64,000 nt of DNA from UBA2256 sp964531105. Its GTDB lineage: Bacteria; Spirochaetota; Spirochaetia; Treponematales; Rectinemataceae. The notes under the pieces were generated by a model that did no database searches, was not told the origin of the DNA, and saw only the letters and a program-made list of their open reading frames with translations. The stretch spans positions 1 to 64,000 of the forward strand of contig CAZHFN010000005.1 in the NCBI GenBank assembly GCA_964531105.1. The letters run 5' to 3'. Position 1 is the stretch's first letter. Each line of letters starts with the position of its first letter. The position numbers and the translations under genes were made by a program. Below are positions 1-7,291 of the stretch, piece by piece.

Positions 1-236
1 CCGAACTCGGCTACTACTTTTTCCACGAATGCCTGTATCTGTGCCGTATCGGTGACATTCACCACTGCGCCCCGCACGTTTTTCCGGCCGGCTTCCAGCT
101 CTCCGAAGGCAGAGTCGTTCACATCCAATGCAAACACCATTTTGGCACCTTCTTCGGCGAATCTGTCCACAATAGTCCGGCCGATTCCCCGGGCTCCTCC
201 GGTGACAACGCAGATCTTTTCTTTCATCCTATCCAT
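1..236 (-). CDS. Short-chain dehydrogenase/reductase (SDR), 3' part cut by window edge
   Basis: Only the first 78 residues are inside the window. They begin MDRMKEKICVVTGG and continue with the Rossmann glycine motif TGGARGIG and the acidic loop LDVND, typical of classical NAD(P)-dependent SDR enzymes such as FabG-like 3-oxoacyl reductases. A GGGGAGGA Shine-Dalgarno site sits about 6 nt before the ATG at 236, which is preferred over the in-frame ATG at 227. It lies 75 nt downstream of a KAS III-like gene on the same strand, so it probably reduces a 3-keto product of that enzyme (inference). The catalytic Ser-Tyr-Lys lie outside the window, so substrate cannot be judged. Confidence 0.85.
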   Translation of the reverse strand, partial: MDRMKEKICVVTGGARGIGRTIVDRFAEEGAKMVFALDVNDSAFGELEAGRKNVRGAVVNVTDTAQIQAFVEKVVAEF

Positions 237-311
237 AATGGTCCTCCCCAAATTAATCTCATCACTCCAGCAATGCAGCGCAAGCACTCTCATCCGACGA
301 AGTGTGACTGC

Positions 312-1331
312 CTACTTACTCCCAGCCACTGGACCCCATCGCACTACCGAACTGGCCCACACAAAGCCCAGGCCGGCGCCCACGAGCACAATTCTGGATC
401 CGTCTTGTATCTTTCCGGCTTCCAGTCCGAGTTTTATGGATAAGAGCTGGTCGTTCTGGCCCAGATGGCCGTACTCATCCAGATAGGTGGACTGCTCTTC
501 CTTCAGGCCCAACTCCTGGAGCACGGCCAGGTGGGCGCTGCGCTTGAAATGGAGTATGGCCAGGTAATCTATTTCATTTTCTCCGAATCCCGACTTCCGC
601 ATGGATTCTCGGATTACGGCATAGAAATTGGGCATCGTGACCTCGCCCAGCTTATTCTTGAAGGCGGCCTCGTCGGGAACCCTGAAATATGGCTCGGCCG
701 CATCTGTGGGTTCGGGGGGCCACTTCTTGGAGCCCAGTACCGGCACTATGCACATCTCGGACAGGGAGCCATCGCCTCTGAAAGAAGAGGCTAGAAGTTC
801 GTTTTTACCCAAGTCTTTTACAAGGAGACAGGCCGAGCCCGCGGATCCTATGTCCATCATAAAGCGGGTGGGAGGATAGGAAAGTTGTATGAGGTCGTTA
901 TTCCTGTACCCTGAGACCAAGAGGACATTCTTGAGATCTTCCCTAGCCAGCATGAGGGATTTGGCTACGTCCAGGGCGGCCATCATGGATCCGCACATGG
1001 CTTCCATGTCAAAGCTCCAGGCCTTGGAGGCGCCCAGCCTGTTGGCCACATTGAGGCCGGCGAGCCAGCAGGGGTAGTCCTTGTGTTGAGCCCCGCACCA
1101 GATGACGAGGTCTATATCGGCAGCTGCGATGCCGGCCTCTTCCAGAGCCTCCCGGGCTGCCTTATACCCCATGTCCGCAGTGGTATCTTCAGGCCCGGCC
1201 ACGGGCTTTCTTTTTATGCCGAACTTGAGCGCTATCACATCCTCCGGCACCCCTGTCTGGGCAGCGAGATCTGCCGCACTTAACTGTGTACTGGGAAAGT
1301 AGAGACCAATACCAGCGATTCCTATATGCAT
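312..1331 (-). CDS. KAS III / HMG-CoA synthase-like enzyme A
   Basis: A 339-residue thiolase-fold condensing enzyme of the FabH (3-oxoacyl-ACP synthase III) superfamily. The nucleophile is Cys113 in AMCGSMMAA. A second-half His is seen in LAILHFKRSAH, the position of the FabH HQAN motif. The usual Asn motif (YGNTSA) is replaced by YGHLGQNDQ, so this is not ordinary FabH but one of the divergent KAS III-like enzymes that use acyl-CoA or unusual acyl carriers (inference). The ATG at 1331 is chosen over an upstream ATG because GGAG precedes it and the protein begins MHIGIAGIGLYFP, the usual FabH N-terminus. It is followed by an SDR and divergent from a double-TetR gene and a second KAS III-like gene. 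Confidence 0.85.
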   Translation of the reverse strand: MHIGIAGIGLYFPSTQLSAADLAAQTGVPEDVIALKFGIKRKPVAGPEDTTADMGYKAAREALEEAGIAAADIDLVIWCGAQHKDYPCWLAGLNVANRLGASKAWSFDMEAMCGSMMAALDVAKSLMLAREDLKNVLLVSGYRNNDLIQLSYPPTRFMMDIGSAGSACLLVKDLGKNELLASSFRGDGSLSEMCIVPVLGSKKWPPEPTDAAEPYFRVPDEAAFKNKLGEVTMPNFYAVIRESMRKSGFGENEIDYLAILHFKRSAHLAVLQELGLKEEQSTYLDEYGHLGQNDQLLSIKLGLEAGKIQDGSRIVLVGAGLGFVWASSVVRWGPVAGSK

Positions 1332-1348
1332 TAGATACTCCATATTCA

Positions 1349-1364
1349 GTGAATCATCTCTCAC
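1349..1364. promoter_or_regulatory. Candidate TetR operator, copy 1
   Basis: GTGAATCATCTCTCAC. The same 16-mer with one mismatch recurs at 1596-1611. The ends GTGA and TCAC are inverted repeats, as expected for a dimer-binding site. It lies across the predicted start of the KAS III-A transcript. Confidence 0.5.
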
Positions 1365-1365
1365 T

Positions 1366-1395
1366 ACTATCTGCTCCGTTTTTACAATACGTCAA
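1366..1395 (-). promoter_or_regulatory. Promoter for the KAS III-A/SDR transcript
   Basis: On the minus strand TTGACG (1395-1390) is followed after 18 nt by GATAGT (1371-1366). It faces away from the tetR promoter at 1554-1582. The 16-bp repeat at 1349-1364 begins immediately downstream of the -10 box and covers the predicted transcription start. Confidence 0.55.
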
Positions 1396-1553
1396 GAGTG
1401 ATTTTTCATTTTTTAATACTTTTTAGTATTTTTCCGAAGTGTAGTCTTCTATTTGAAATATTTATTTATCATTTTTGTATATATTTAAGTTATTCTGTGA
1501 CACCAGGGTTTAGTGAAATCTTGATGAGCCACAAATAATTTCAATATTTAATC

Positions 1554-1582
1554 TTGCGCGTTTAGAATAAGAGTCCTATACT
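1554..1582 (+). promoter_or_regulatory. Promoter of the double-TetR gene
   Basis: TTGCGC (1554-1559), 17-nt spacer, TATACT (1577-1582). The transcript would have a leader of about 100 nt that contains the second 16-bp repeat and ends in a GGGAG ribosome-binding site. The rest of the 1365-1690 interval is AT-rich with no further gene seen. Confidence 0.6.
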
Positions 1583-1595
1583 CAATTAAGGAAAA

Positions 1596-1611
1596 GTGAA
1601 TCGTCTCTCAC
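1596..1611. promoter_or_regulatory. Candidate TetR operator, copy 2
   Basis: GTGAATCGTCTCTCAC, 15 of 16 bases identical to 1349-1364 and in the same orientation. It sits about 7 to 22 nt downstream of the predicted tetR transcription start, consistent with autoregulation by a roadblock. Confidence 0.5.
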
Positions 1612-1690
1612 CGTGCTGGGAAATGAGTTTAAATCTCTTAGAGCTGGGAACTGAATTTTCTGCTTTTTCATTATAGAAGAGGGAGTTGCA

Positions 1691-2842
1691 ATGGCTGTAT
1701 TCGCCGCGATCCACGACGGGGAGCTTTCAAGCAGGGCAAGACTCGTGCAGGCGGCCATACAGCAATTTTCTGCAAAATGGTACGGAACTGTATCGGTTGC
1801 GGAAATTTGCAGGGCTGCGGGGCTTTCAAACGGCCTTTTTTATCGCTACTTCCAAAGCAAGGAAGAGATTTTCAAGCAAATTCTCGAGTTTGTGATAAAT
1901 CGGATCGAGGAAGCCCTGATGACAATTTCTGGCAAGGGAAGCCTGGAACGTCTGAGGGATTTCTCTAGGATTATCTTTGAGTTCTCCAGGGATAATCCCA
2001 CCTTGATACGGGTATTTCGGGAAGGTCAGTACCGATTTCTTGAATACGAGCGCAGACTCGAAGAAGTATATACCAAGGCTTTGGCCAGAACCTTGAATAA
2101 AAAAATCTCCCAAGCTGGGTATATATTTTCATTGGGGGGTCTGCGGTTTGCCGCAATACGCGCTGCTTTGCAAAATGTTCCAGTTAAGCTCGATAGCATC
2201 CAGCAAATCATTGAACACGGACTCTTCGATCCTCAGTCTGTAGATATCGCCCGCGTATTCTCAACTTCAATCAATCCTCTTCCTATCGATATCATGCCGA
2301 ATGCCCGGGAGCGGCTTTTCAGGGAAGGCAAGGGTCTCTTTGGACAGCAGGGTTATTTTGAAACCAATATTTCCGAGATCACGAAGGCTGCCGGACTTTC
2401 GACGGGAGCCTTCTATACCTATTTTCCAACAAAGGAAGGTTTTTATAAGGAATTGATAGAGCGCGTGGGCAGGGAGGTTCGGCGTTTTATTTCATTGAAC
2501 CTCGACCCTTCGCTCAATCGGGTGGAGCGAGAGTTGCGGGGGCTCTGGCTCTTTATCATCTTTCTTTCCTTGGACAGGCACTGCTACAGACTCGTTCGAG
2601 AGGCCGAGTTTGTGCTTCCCGCCGTGGTCAAATCCTATTACGACGCCTTTGTGAAGGGGTATATCAAATTCGGTGACACCTACACAAGAATAGATGCAGG
2701 TAGCGCAATCGAGTACATGCTTGGAGTGGCGCATTACCTGGGCTTGGAAACGTTTTTGGGACAGTCTCTGGAGAAGACCAAGCCCCTCATTATGGAAATT
2801 GGGAATTATTATAAGAAAGGTTTAGACGGAAAGCTGGACTAA
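1691..2842 (+). CDS. Double-headed TetR-family regulator
   Basis: 383 residues, about twice the usual TetR length. It holds two complete TetR DNA-binding domains. The first (about residues 14-60) includes VAEICRAAGLSNGLFYRYF and the second (about 200-250) includes ISEITKAAGLSTGAFYTYF. Each is followed by a helical ligand-domain-like region. A GGGAG site precedes the ATG. It is co-directional with a KAS III-like gene 13 nt downstream and divergent from the KAS III-A/SDR pair, so it is likely the local repressor that senses an acyl-CoA or related metabolite (inference). Tandem TetR fusions are uncommon; one polypeptide could bind two half-sites or two operators. Confidence 0.9.
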   Translation: MAVFAAIHDGELSSRARLVQAAIQQFSAKWYGTVSVAEICRAAGLSNGLFYRYFQSKEEIFKQILEFVINRIEEALMTISGKGSLERLRDFSRIIFEFSRDNPTLIRVFREGQYRFLEYERRLEEVYTKALARTLNKKISQAGYIFSLGGLRFAAIRAALQNVPVKLDSIQQIIEHGLFDPQSVDIARVFSTSINPLPIDIMPNARERLFREGKGLFGQQGYFETNISEITKAAGLSTGAFYTYFPTKEGFYKELIERVGREVRRFISLNLDPSLNRVERELRGLWLFIIFLSLDRHCYRLVREAEFVLPAVVKSYYDAFVKGYIKFGDTYTRIDAGSAIEYMLGVAHYLGLETFLGQSLEKTKPLIMEIGNYYKKGLDGKLD

Positions 2843-2855
2843 GGGGGAGGTTCGG

Positions 2856-3893
2856 ATGGCAAGAGCTGTAATACGAAGCACAGGCATCTATGTTCCAGGC
2901 GAAGCTATCGACAACAGCAGGCTTATGAAGCTTACGGGCATTGAGTTCGATGCGGCCAAACATGAAGCCAAGCTGGGAATCGTCCACAGGCACATTGCCA
3001 GACTGTCTGGCTTGGAAGAGAGTAGCGCTGATTTCGCCGAGAAGGCGGCCAGGGCTGCCCTTAAAAAAGCAGGGGTTAATCCTGAAGATGTCGGGCTTTT
3101 TGTGGTGGCCACCGATACGCCTGAGTACATTTCCCCGGCCACGGGCATTCTGCTCCAGGGCAGGCTCCAGGGCAAGGAATGCGAGTCTAGGGCTTTCGAT
3201 GTGGGAGCCTCCTGTGCAAGCTTCGTGACAGCCTTGGACATGGTAGCCCGGCTTCAGGTCTCAGATCCCAGCCTTCATTACGCCCTAGTTGTAGGAATCT
3301 ACAATATGCCCGCCTATATCAGGGATGGCGACGCCTTCGGATGGTCCATCTTCGCCGACGGTGCAGGCGCGGTGCTACTGGAGCGAGTAGATGATGGGGA
3401 AAAAACCCATCTGCCCAGTTTGGAGTCGGCCTCGGGTTATCTGGAGGGCGTATTTAGGGCCGATGGCACCCAGTGGGATTTTGTAGGAGTATACGCCGGC
3501 GGCACGAAAAAACCGGTGACCAGGGAACTGCTGGATCAGGGAAAATACGGGCTTGAATTGCTGCAGCGCCTTCCTGGGGACAGAAACGTGAAACTCTGGC
3601 CGCCCATCGTGCAACGGCTTTTAGAAAAGGCAGGCATTCCCCAGTCAGGGGTCGCCCATTATTTCTTCACCCAGATCAACCGCTCGGTGATAGCCCAGGT
3701 TATGGAAATTCTGAGCGAACCCATGGAGAAAACCACCACAGTGATGGACAAGTATGGCTATACGGGTTCTGCCTGCATTCCCATGGCCCTCCATGAGGCT
3801 TTGAGCCTTGGCCGGGTTCGCAAGGGCGATTTGATTGTCCTGGTAGCCTCCGGTGCTGGTCTGGCCGTGGGGGCTTCGCTGATAAGGTTGTAG
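2856..3893 (+). CDS. KAS III-like enzyme B with altered catalytic triad
   Basis: 345 residues, FabH-like length and fold. The nucleophile is Cys120 in FDVGASCASF, matching the canonical site. By eye, the FabH HQAN motif aligns with T272-Q-I-N, so the catalytic His is replaced by Thr (a His lies four residues earlier, His268), and YGNTSA is replaced by YGYTGSACIP, so the Asn is a Tyr. Such changes occur in KAS III-like acyltransferases and non-decarboxylative condensing enzymes (family knowledge; the exact reaction cannot be read). It follows the tetR gene by 13 nt with a GGGGGAGG ribosome-binding site and is probably in the same transcript. It is a distant paralogue of the enzyme at 312-1331. 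Confidence 0.85.
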   Translation: MARAVIRSTGIYVPGEAIDNSRLMKLTGIEFDAAKHEAKLGIVHRHIARLSGLEESSADFAEKAARAALKKAGVNPEDVGLFVVATDTPEYISPATGILLQGRLQGKECESRAFDVGASCASFVTALDMVARLQVSDPSLHYALVVGIYNMPAYIRDGDAFGWSIFADGAGAVLLERVDDGEKTHLPSLESASGYLEGVFRADGTQWDFVGVYAGGTKKPVTRELLDQGKYGLELLQRLPGDRNVKLWPPIVQRLLEKAGIPQSGVAHYFFTQINRSVIAQVMEILSEPMEKTTTVMDKYGYTGSACIPMALHEALSLGRVRKGDLIVLVASGAGLAVGASLIRL

Positions 3894-3966
3894 GAGAAAT
3901 AAAGGCGGGCGAGGAAGTAAAGCAGTTAGAAGGGCCTGAAATCCTTCTATGCGCAATAAAATAGAG

Positions 3967-4104
3967 GCTTTTGCAAAAGTCAGACGAGTTTTGCAAAAGC
4001 TACCTTGAAGGTGCGTATGTTTCGTCCATTTTCATGCTTTTAGCATAAAAATGGACGAAACTACAAAGCCAATTTCAAAAGTTAACAGACTTTTGAAATT
4101 GGCT
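3967..4104. repeat. Three consecutive perfect hairpins
   Basis: Stem 1: 12 bp, 3967-3978 with 3989-4000. Stem 2: 14 bp, 4019-4032 with 4048-4061, with a short inner stem. Stem 3: 16 bp, 4067-4082 with 4089-4104, loop of 6. All arms are perfect. There is no T-run after any of them, so they are not classical terminators. Stems 1 and 3 share CTTTTG/CAAAAG-type core sequences. They fill the gap between KAS III-B and the CoA-transferase gene. They may be an attenuator, mRNA-stability element or remnant of a small mobile element. Confidence 0.8.
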
Positions 4105-4129
4105 CGATAGTATGTGTAAGGAGTGTTCC

Positions 4130-5437
4130 ATGGATTGGCTGGATATTTACAAACGTAAGCTAGTTTCCATTGACGATGCGGTTTCTAAAATCAGGAGCGA
4201 CAGCGATATTATTGTCGGTCAGTGCGCTTCAGAGCCCCAGGGCTGCATGGAACGTTTTCATATAGTAGCCGGCAAGGTGGAGAACGCCAGAGTATTCTCG
4301 GTACTCACTCTCAAGCCCTACGACTTCTACATGAAGCCCGAGATGAAGGGGCATTTCGAGCTGGCATCCTGGTTCCACGCCCCTGGCTCCAGGGCAGCCC
4401 TGAAAGCCGGCACTGGCACGGTGACCTATGTGCCCAATATGCTCCACAGAGCGGCTTCCGACAGAATCCACGCCCACAAGCCCGAGTTCTTCTTTGGCAC
4501 CTGCACACCTCCGGATAAGCATGGCTTCGTCTCCCTCTCTTTGGGTGTGACCTATGAAAAAGACATGGTGGAAGCCGCTGAAACAGTAATTCTAGAAGTG
4601 AATCCCCGTCTGCCTCGGACCTTTGGGGATACCCAGGTTCATGTCTCCCAGGTGGACTTCTTCGTGGAGCACGACCAGGAAGTGCCCTTCCTCCCGCCTC
4701 CCAACCCTGACGAAACCGACATGGCTATCGGAGCCCACATCGCCGAACTGGTAGACAATGGTTCGACCATTCAGCTGGGCATTGGTGGCATTCCCAATGC
4801 CGCTGCCCTAGCCCTTAGGGATAAAAAGGATCTGGGTGTCCATACCGAAATGCTCGTGGACTCGATGATGGAACTGTACGAGATGGGGGTGGTGACCAAT
4901 GCAAAAAAGGCATTGAAAAAGGGAAAATTCATCACCACCTTCGCGATGGGATCGAGGAAGTTCTACGATTGGCTGGACGACAACGTAGCCGTAGAGTTCC
5001 AGCGGGGTCGCTGGGTAAACGATCCCTCGGTAGTAGCCCAAAACTCCAAGATGGTGTCGATCAATACCTGCATCTCGGTGGATCTCACCGGACAGGTCGC
5101 CAGCGAGAGCATCGGCCCTGCCCAGTACTCGGGCACGGGAGGACAGGCCGATACGGCCACCGGCGCGGTGGCGGGCTTCGACGGGTTGGGAAAAAGCATC
5201 ATCGCCTGCTACAGCACAGCGAAAAAGGGCAGCGTATCGACCATAGTGCCCATGCTGCCCGAGGGCTCGGCGGTTACGTTGCATAGAAGCCTGGTGGACC
5301 ATGTGGTTACCGAGCATGGCATAGCCCGCCTGCGGGGAAGAACGGTTCGAGAGAGGGCGAGGGAACTAATAAATGTGGCCAACCCAGCCTTCAGGGATGA
5401 GCTGGTAGCCCAGGCCAAGGCGCTAGGCTATCTCTGA
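4130..5437 (+). CDS. Acetyl-CoA hydrolase / 4-hydroxybutyrate-type CoA-transferase
   Basis: 435 residues, the normal size for the Cat1/Cat2/AbfT family, which moves CoA between acyl-CoA and a free carboxylic acid through a glutamyl-CoA intermediate. The catalytic Glu is Glu240 in GVHTEMLVDSM. A second family block is seen as GGQADTATGA. Substrate (acetate, butyrate, 4-hydroxybutyrate or a longer acid) cannot be read from sequence. AAGGAG sits 6 nt before the ATG at 4130, so that start is preferred to the ATG at 4112. It follows the KAS III-B gene on the same strand after the triple-hairpin region, so it probably releases or activates the product acid of the locus (inference). Confidence 0.88.
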   Translation: MDWLDIYKRKLVSIDDAVSKIRSDSDIIVGQCASEPQGCMERFHIVAGKVENARVFSVLTLKPYDFYMKPEMKGHFELASWFHAPGSRAALKAGTGTVTYVPNMLHRAASDRIHAHKPEFFFGTCTPPDKHGFVSLSLGVTYEKDMVEAAETVILEVNPRLPRTFGDTQVHVSQVDFFVEHDQEVPFLPPPNPDETDMAIGAHIAELVDNGSTIQLGIGGIPNAAALALRDKKDLGVHTEMLVDSMMELYEMGVVTNAKKALKKGKFITTFAMGSRKFYDWLDDNVAVEFQRGRWVNDPSVVAQNSKMVSINTCISVDLTGQVASESIGPAQYSGTGGQADTATGAVAGFDGLGKSIIACYSTAKKGSVSTIVPMLPEGSAVTLHRSLVDHVVTEHGIARLRGRTVRERARELINVANPAFRDELVAQAKALGYL

Positions 5438-5444
5438 GCGCAGC

Positions 5445-6548
5445 TCAGTACAGCCTGCGGATCTCGATATCACCTGAGCTGGTTGAAAGCTTTACCGGGG
5501 TAAGGCCCGAGCCGAGCAGTGCCTCGCGGGAACCTGTTCTTTTTACATCGCAGTCGACAGATCCCGAGACGGTAGCCCATGACACAAGCGCGTCAAAATC
5601 TTTTTCGTAGCGGAGACTTATGTCACCGGATGCGCTCCTGGCCGAGATCTCGCCTCCTCTGGAGTCGGTTTCGATATCAAGGTTCCCCGAAGCGGTTCGT
5701 GCTTGTATGGATTGGGAACAGCCGCTGATTGATATATCCCCGGAAGCGGTGGAGACCTTTACTTCTCCATCGCAAGCCAGGACTTCCACATCGCCAGAAG
5801 CGGTTTGAACATCAAGTGCTCCAACCCTATCTACCACTTCGATGTCGCCGGAGAGGCTGTGAATAGAAAGCTCGTCTACAGAAATGGGAATCCGGAGCTC
5901 CAAGCTATCTGGTTCACGGCTATCCTTGCCAGTTGAAATAGTTAAAGTACCCTTCTCGTCATCTTCAATCTCAATAGCCGAACTCTCTTCGCCATGGGCT
6001 TTTAAAGAAAGGCCTTGGGGCGAAAGAAAAATCCGGAGATCACTGGACCTGCTGTGAACTTCAATTTTCTCTATTCCATCGACCGCGATGTCTTCCATGT
6101 CGAGACTTCTGCTCATTTTACCCTGAATGTCGGCGCTCTTTTCCCTGAATACTTTGCTTCTGCGAAACATGCCAGCCAGATCGAGGGCTTTTTTGATAAC
6201 ATCGCTGAGGTCCTCTCCGTCGATGCTTATCTTGGCCTTGCCCGTTTTCTCGCCCTCGGGTTTCACGGTTCCTGCCGAGCCTTCGCTTCCTGCCGAGTCA
6301 TCGCTACTGGACTTGCCTGAAGCTTTGGCCGATCTTTCTCCGACGCCCTCCCCTTCCTGCAATAGGCTTTTAGCGAGACTGCCCGGAGCTTCCAGGCCTG
6401 CTACGATTTCTTCCTCACTGTTCGTGGGATTTTGCCTGCGGAGTTCGTCGATATGGTCTTCTATTTCCAGGAGTATGTCCCGCCGGGCTTCCCCATCGAA
6501 ACCAATCAAGCCTTGGGACAATTCATCTATATATTCGCTTCGTGTCAT
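5445..6548 (-). CDS. DUF1700/HAAS-like plus DUF4097 beta-helix protein
   Basis: 367 residues. The N-terminal 70 residues (MTRSEYIDELSQGL, LEIEDHIDELRRQN) match the DUF1700/HAAS-like helical domain often encoded next to PadR regulators. A low-complexity Ser/Gly/Glu linker follows, then a C-terminal DUF4097-type beta-solenoid with repeated SASGDI / TASGDV turns. No signal peptide or membrane helix is evident, so it is probably cytosolic or membrane-associated. The start overlaps the padR stop by 4 bp (ATGA), so the two are co-translated. Function of DUF4097 is not known; related operons respond to envelope stress (family knowledge, loose). Confidence 0.8.
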   Translation of the reverse strand: MTRSEYIDELSQGLIGFDGEARRDILLEIEDHIDELRRQNPTNSEEEIVAGLEAPGSLAKSLLQEGEGVGERSAKASGKSSSDDSAGSEGSAGTVKPEGEKTGKAKISIDGEDLSDVIKKALDLAGMFRRSKVFREKSADIQGKMSRSLDMEDIAVDGIEKIEVHSRSSDLRIFLSPQGLSLKAHGEESSAIEIEDDEKGTLTISTGKDSREPDSLELRIPISVDELSIHSLSGDIEVVDRVGALDVQTASGDVEVLACDGEVKVSTASGDISISGCSQSIQARTASGNLDIETDSRGGEISARSASGDISLRYEKDFDALVSWATVSGSVDCDVKRTGSREALLGSGLTPVKLSTSSGDIEIRRLY

Positions 6549-6901
6549 TCTGCCCTTCCTCCCCTGGAAATGCTTACCCTGACAGCCTGGCTTTTATCGT
6601 ATTCCTCTATCATGGCGGAGAGCAACGCCTTTCCTAGACTGGTGATGATGTAATATTTCCGAGGGTGTCCTACCTCGGGGGTTTCCCAGTTGGAGGCAAT
6701 ACTGCCATCCTTAGTCAACCTCATGAGCAGGGGATACAAAGTGCCTTCGCTGATGTCTAAACCTAATTCCCGCATCCGCTCCATGATAGCCAACCCATAG
6801 CTCCTGCCCTCGGCGGACAGGAGCTCGAGAAGGCAGAGCTCGAGAAATCCCTTGCGGAATTGGCTTTTCCATTTTTCCAGGAGTTCTTCATCCCTCTCCA
6901 T
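6545..6901 (-). CDS. PadR-family transcriptional regulator
   Basis: 118 residues with the PadR winged helix: FLELCLLELLSAEGRSYGLAIMERM, then SEGTLYPLLMRL for the recognition helix and HPRKYYIITSLGKALL for the wing. It is translationally coupled to the DUF1700/DUF4097 gene and follows a small gene whose promoter carries a palindrome (TATTA-TG-TAATA), which may be its operator (inference). PadR proteins are repressors that sense small molecules or stress. Confidence 0.93.
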   Translation of the reverse strand: MERDEELLEKWKSQFRKGFLELCLLELLSAEGRSYGLAIMERMRELGLDISEGTLYPLLMRLTKDGSIASNWETPEVGHPRKYYIITSLGKALLSAMIEEYDKSQAVRVSISRGGRAE

Positions 6902-6930
6902 CGAACCTTCCTTTTGGGCAGCAGAGAATA

Positions 6931-7176
6931 CTACATACCGCCCCAGGGCCTGCCTGCGAAAAACTCGAAAAATTTCCGGTCTGAGACCATATCCGGCTTG
7001 CCCGGCCTTCCGTACATATCCATGAAATCCTTCCTCATCCTATCACCGAAGGAACGATTCATGGAGTGGCCCAGGACAAGCCGGAGGGTTGTGGATCTTA
7101 CTGCACCGGAAACCGCGTGCAGCAGCGACCGGAACGAGCGCGTTCCGCGCCTCAGTTCCATTGGCTTCGCTTCCAT
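6931..7176 (-). CDS. Small basic protein of unknown function
   Basis: 81 residues, Arg-rich, no recognised domain. The ATG at 7176 is preferred over 7188 because GGAGG lies 5 nt before it. A good promoter (7212-7240) lies directly upstream and padR follows 30 nt downstream, so it is the first gene of the padR transcript. The tail FFEFFAGRPWGGM is aromatic/Gly-rich. Confidence 0.6.
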   Translation of the reverse strand: MEAKPMELRRGTRSFRSLLHAVSGAVRSTTLRLVLGHSMNRSFGDRMRKDFMDMYGRPGKPDMVSDRKFFEFFAGRPWGGM

Positions 7177-7203
7177 AGTATCCTCCATTTCAAAAATACC
7201 TTG

Positions 7204-7240
7204 TATTACATAATATAGTTTACAGCAAAATATTTTTCAA
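7204..7240 (-). promoter_or_regulatory. Promoter and palindromic operator of the padR operon
   Basis: Minus strand TTGAAA (7240-7235), 17-nt spacer, TATATT (7217-7212). The palindrome TATTA-TG-TAATA (7204-7215) overlaps the -10 box, the right place for repression by the PadR encoded in the operon. Confidence 0.65.
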
Positions 7241-7291
7241 GTACTTTTTTAAAAATTTTTCACATTGACCCCGGGAGGTACAGCGGCGACA

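Noticed and set aside
465..1302. Several forward ORFs across 465-1302
   Set aside because: They lie opposite the KAS III-like gene A, lack ribosome-binding sites and show no family motifs.
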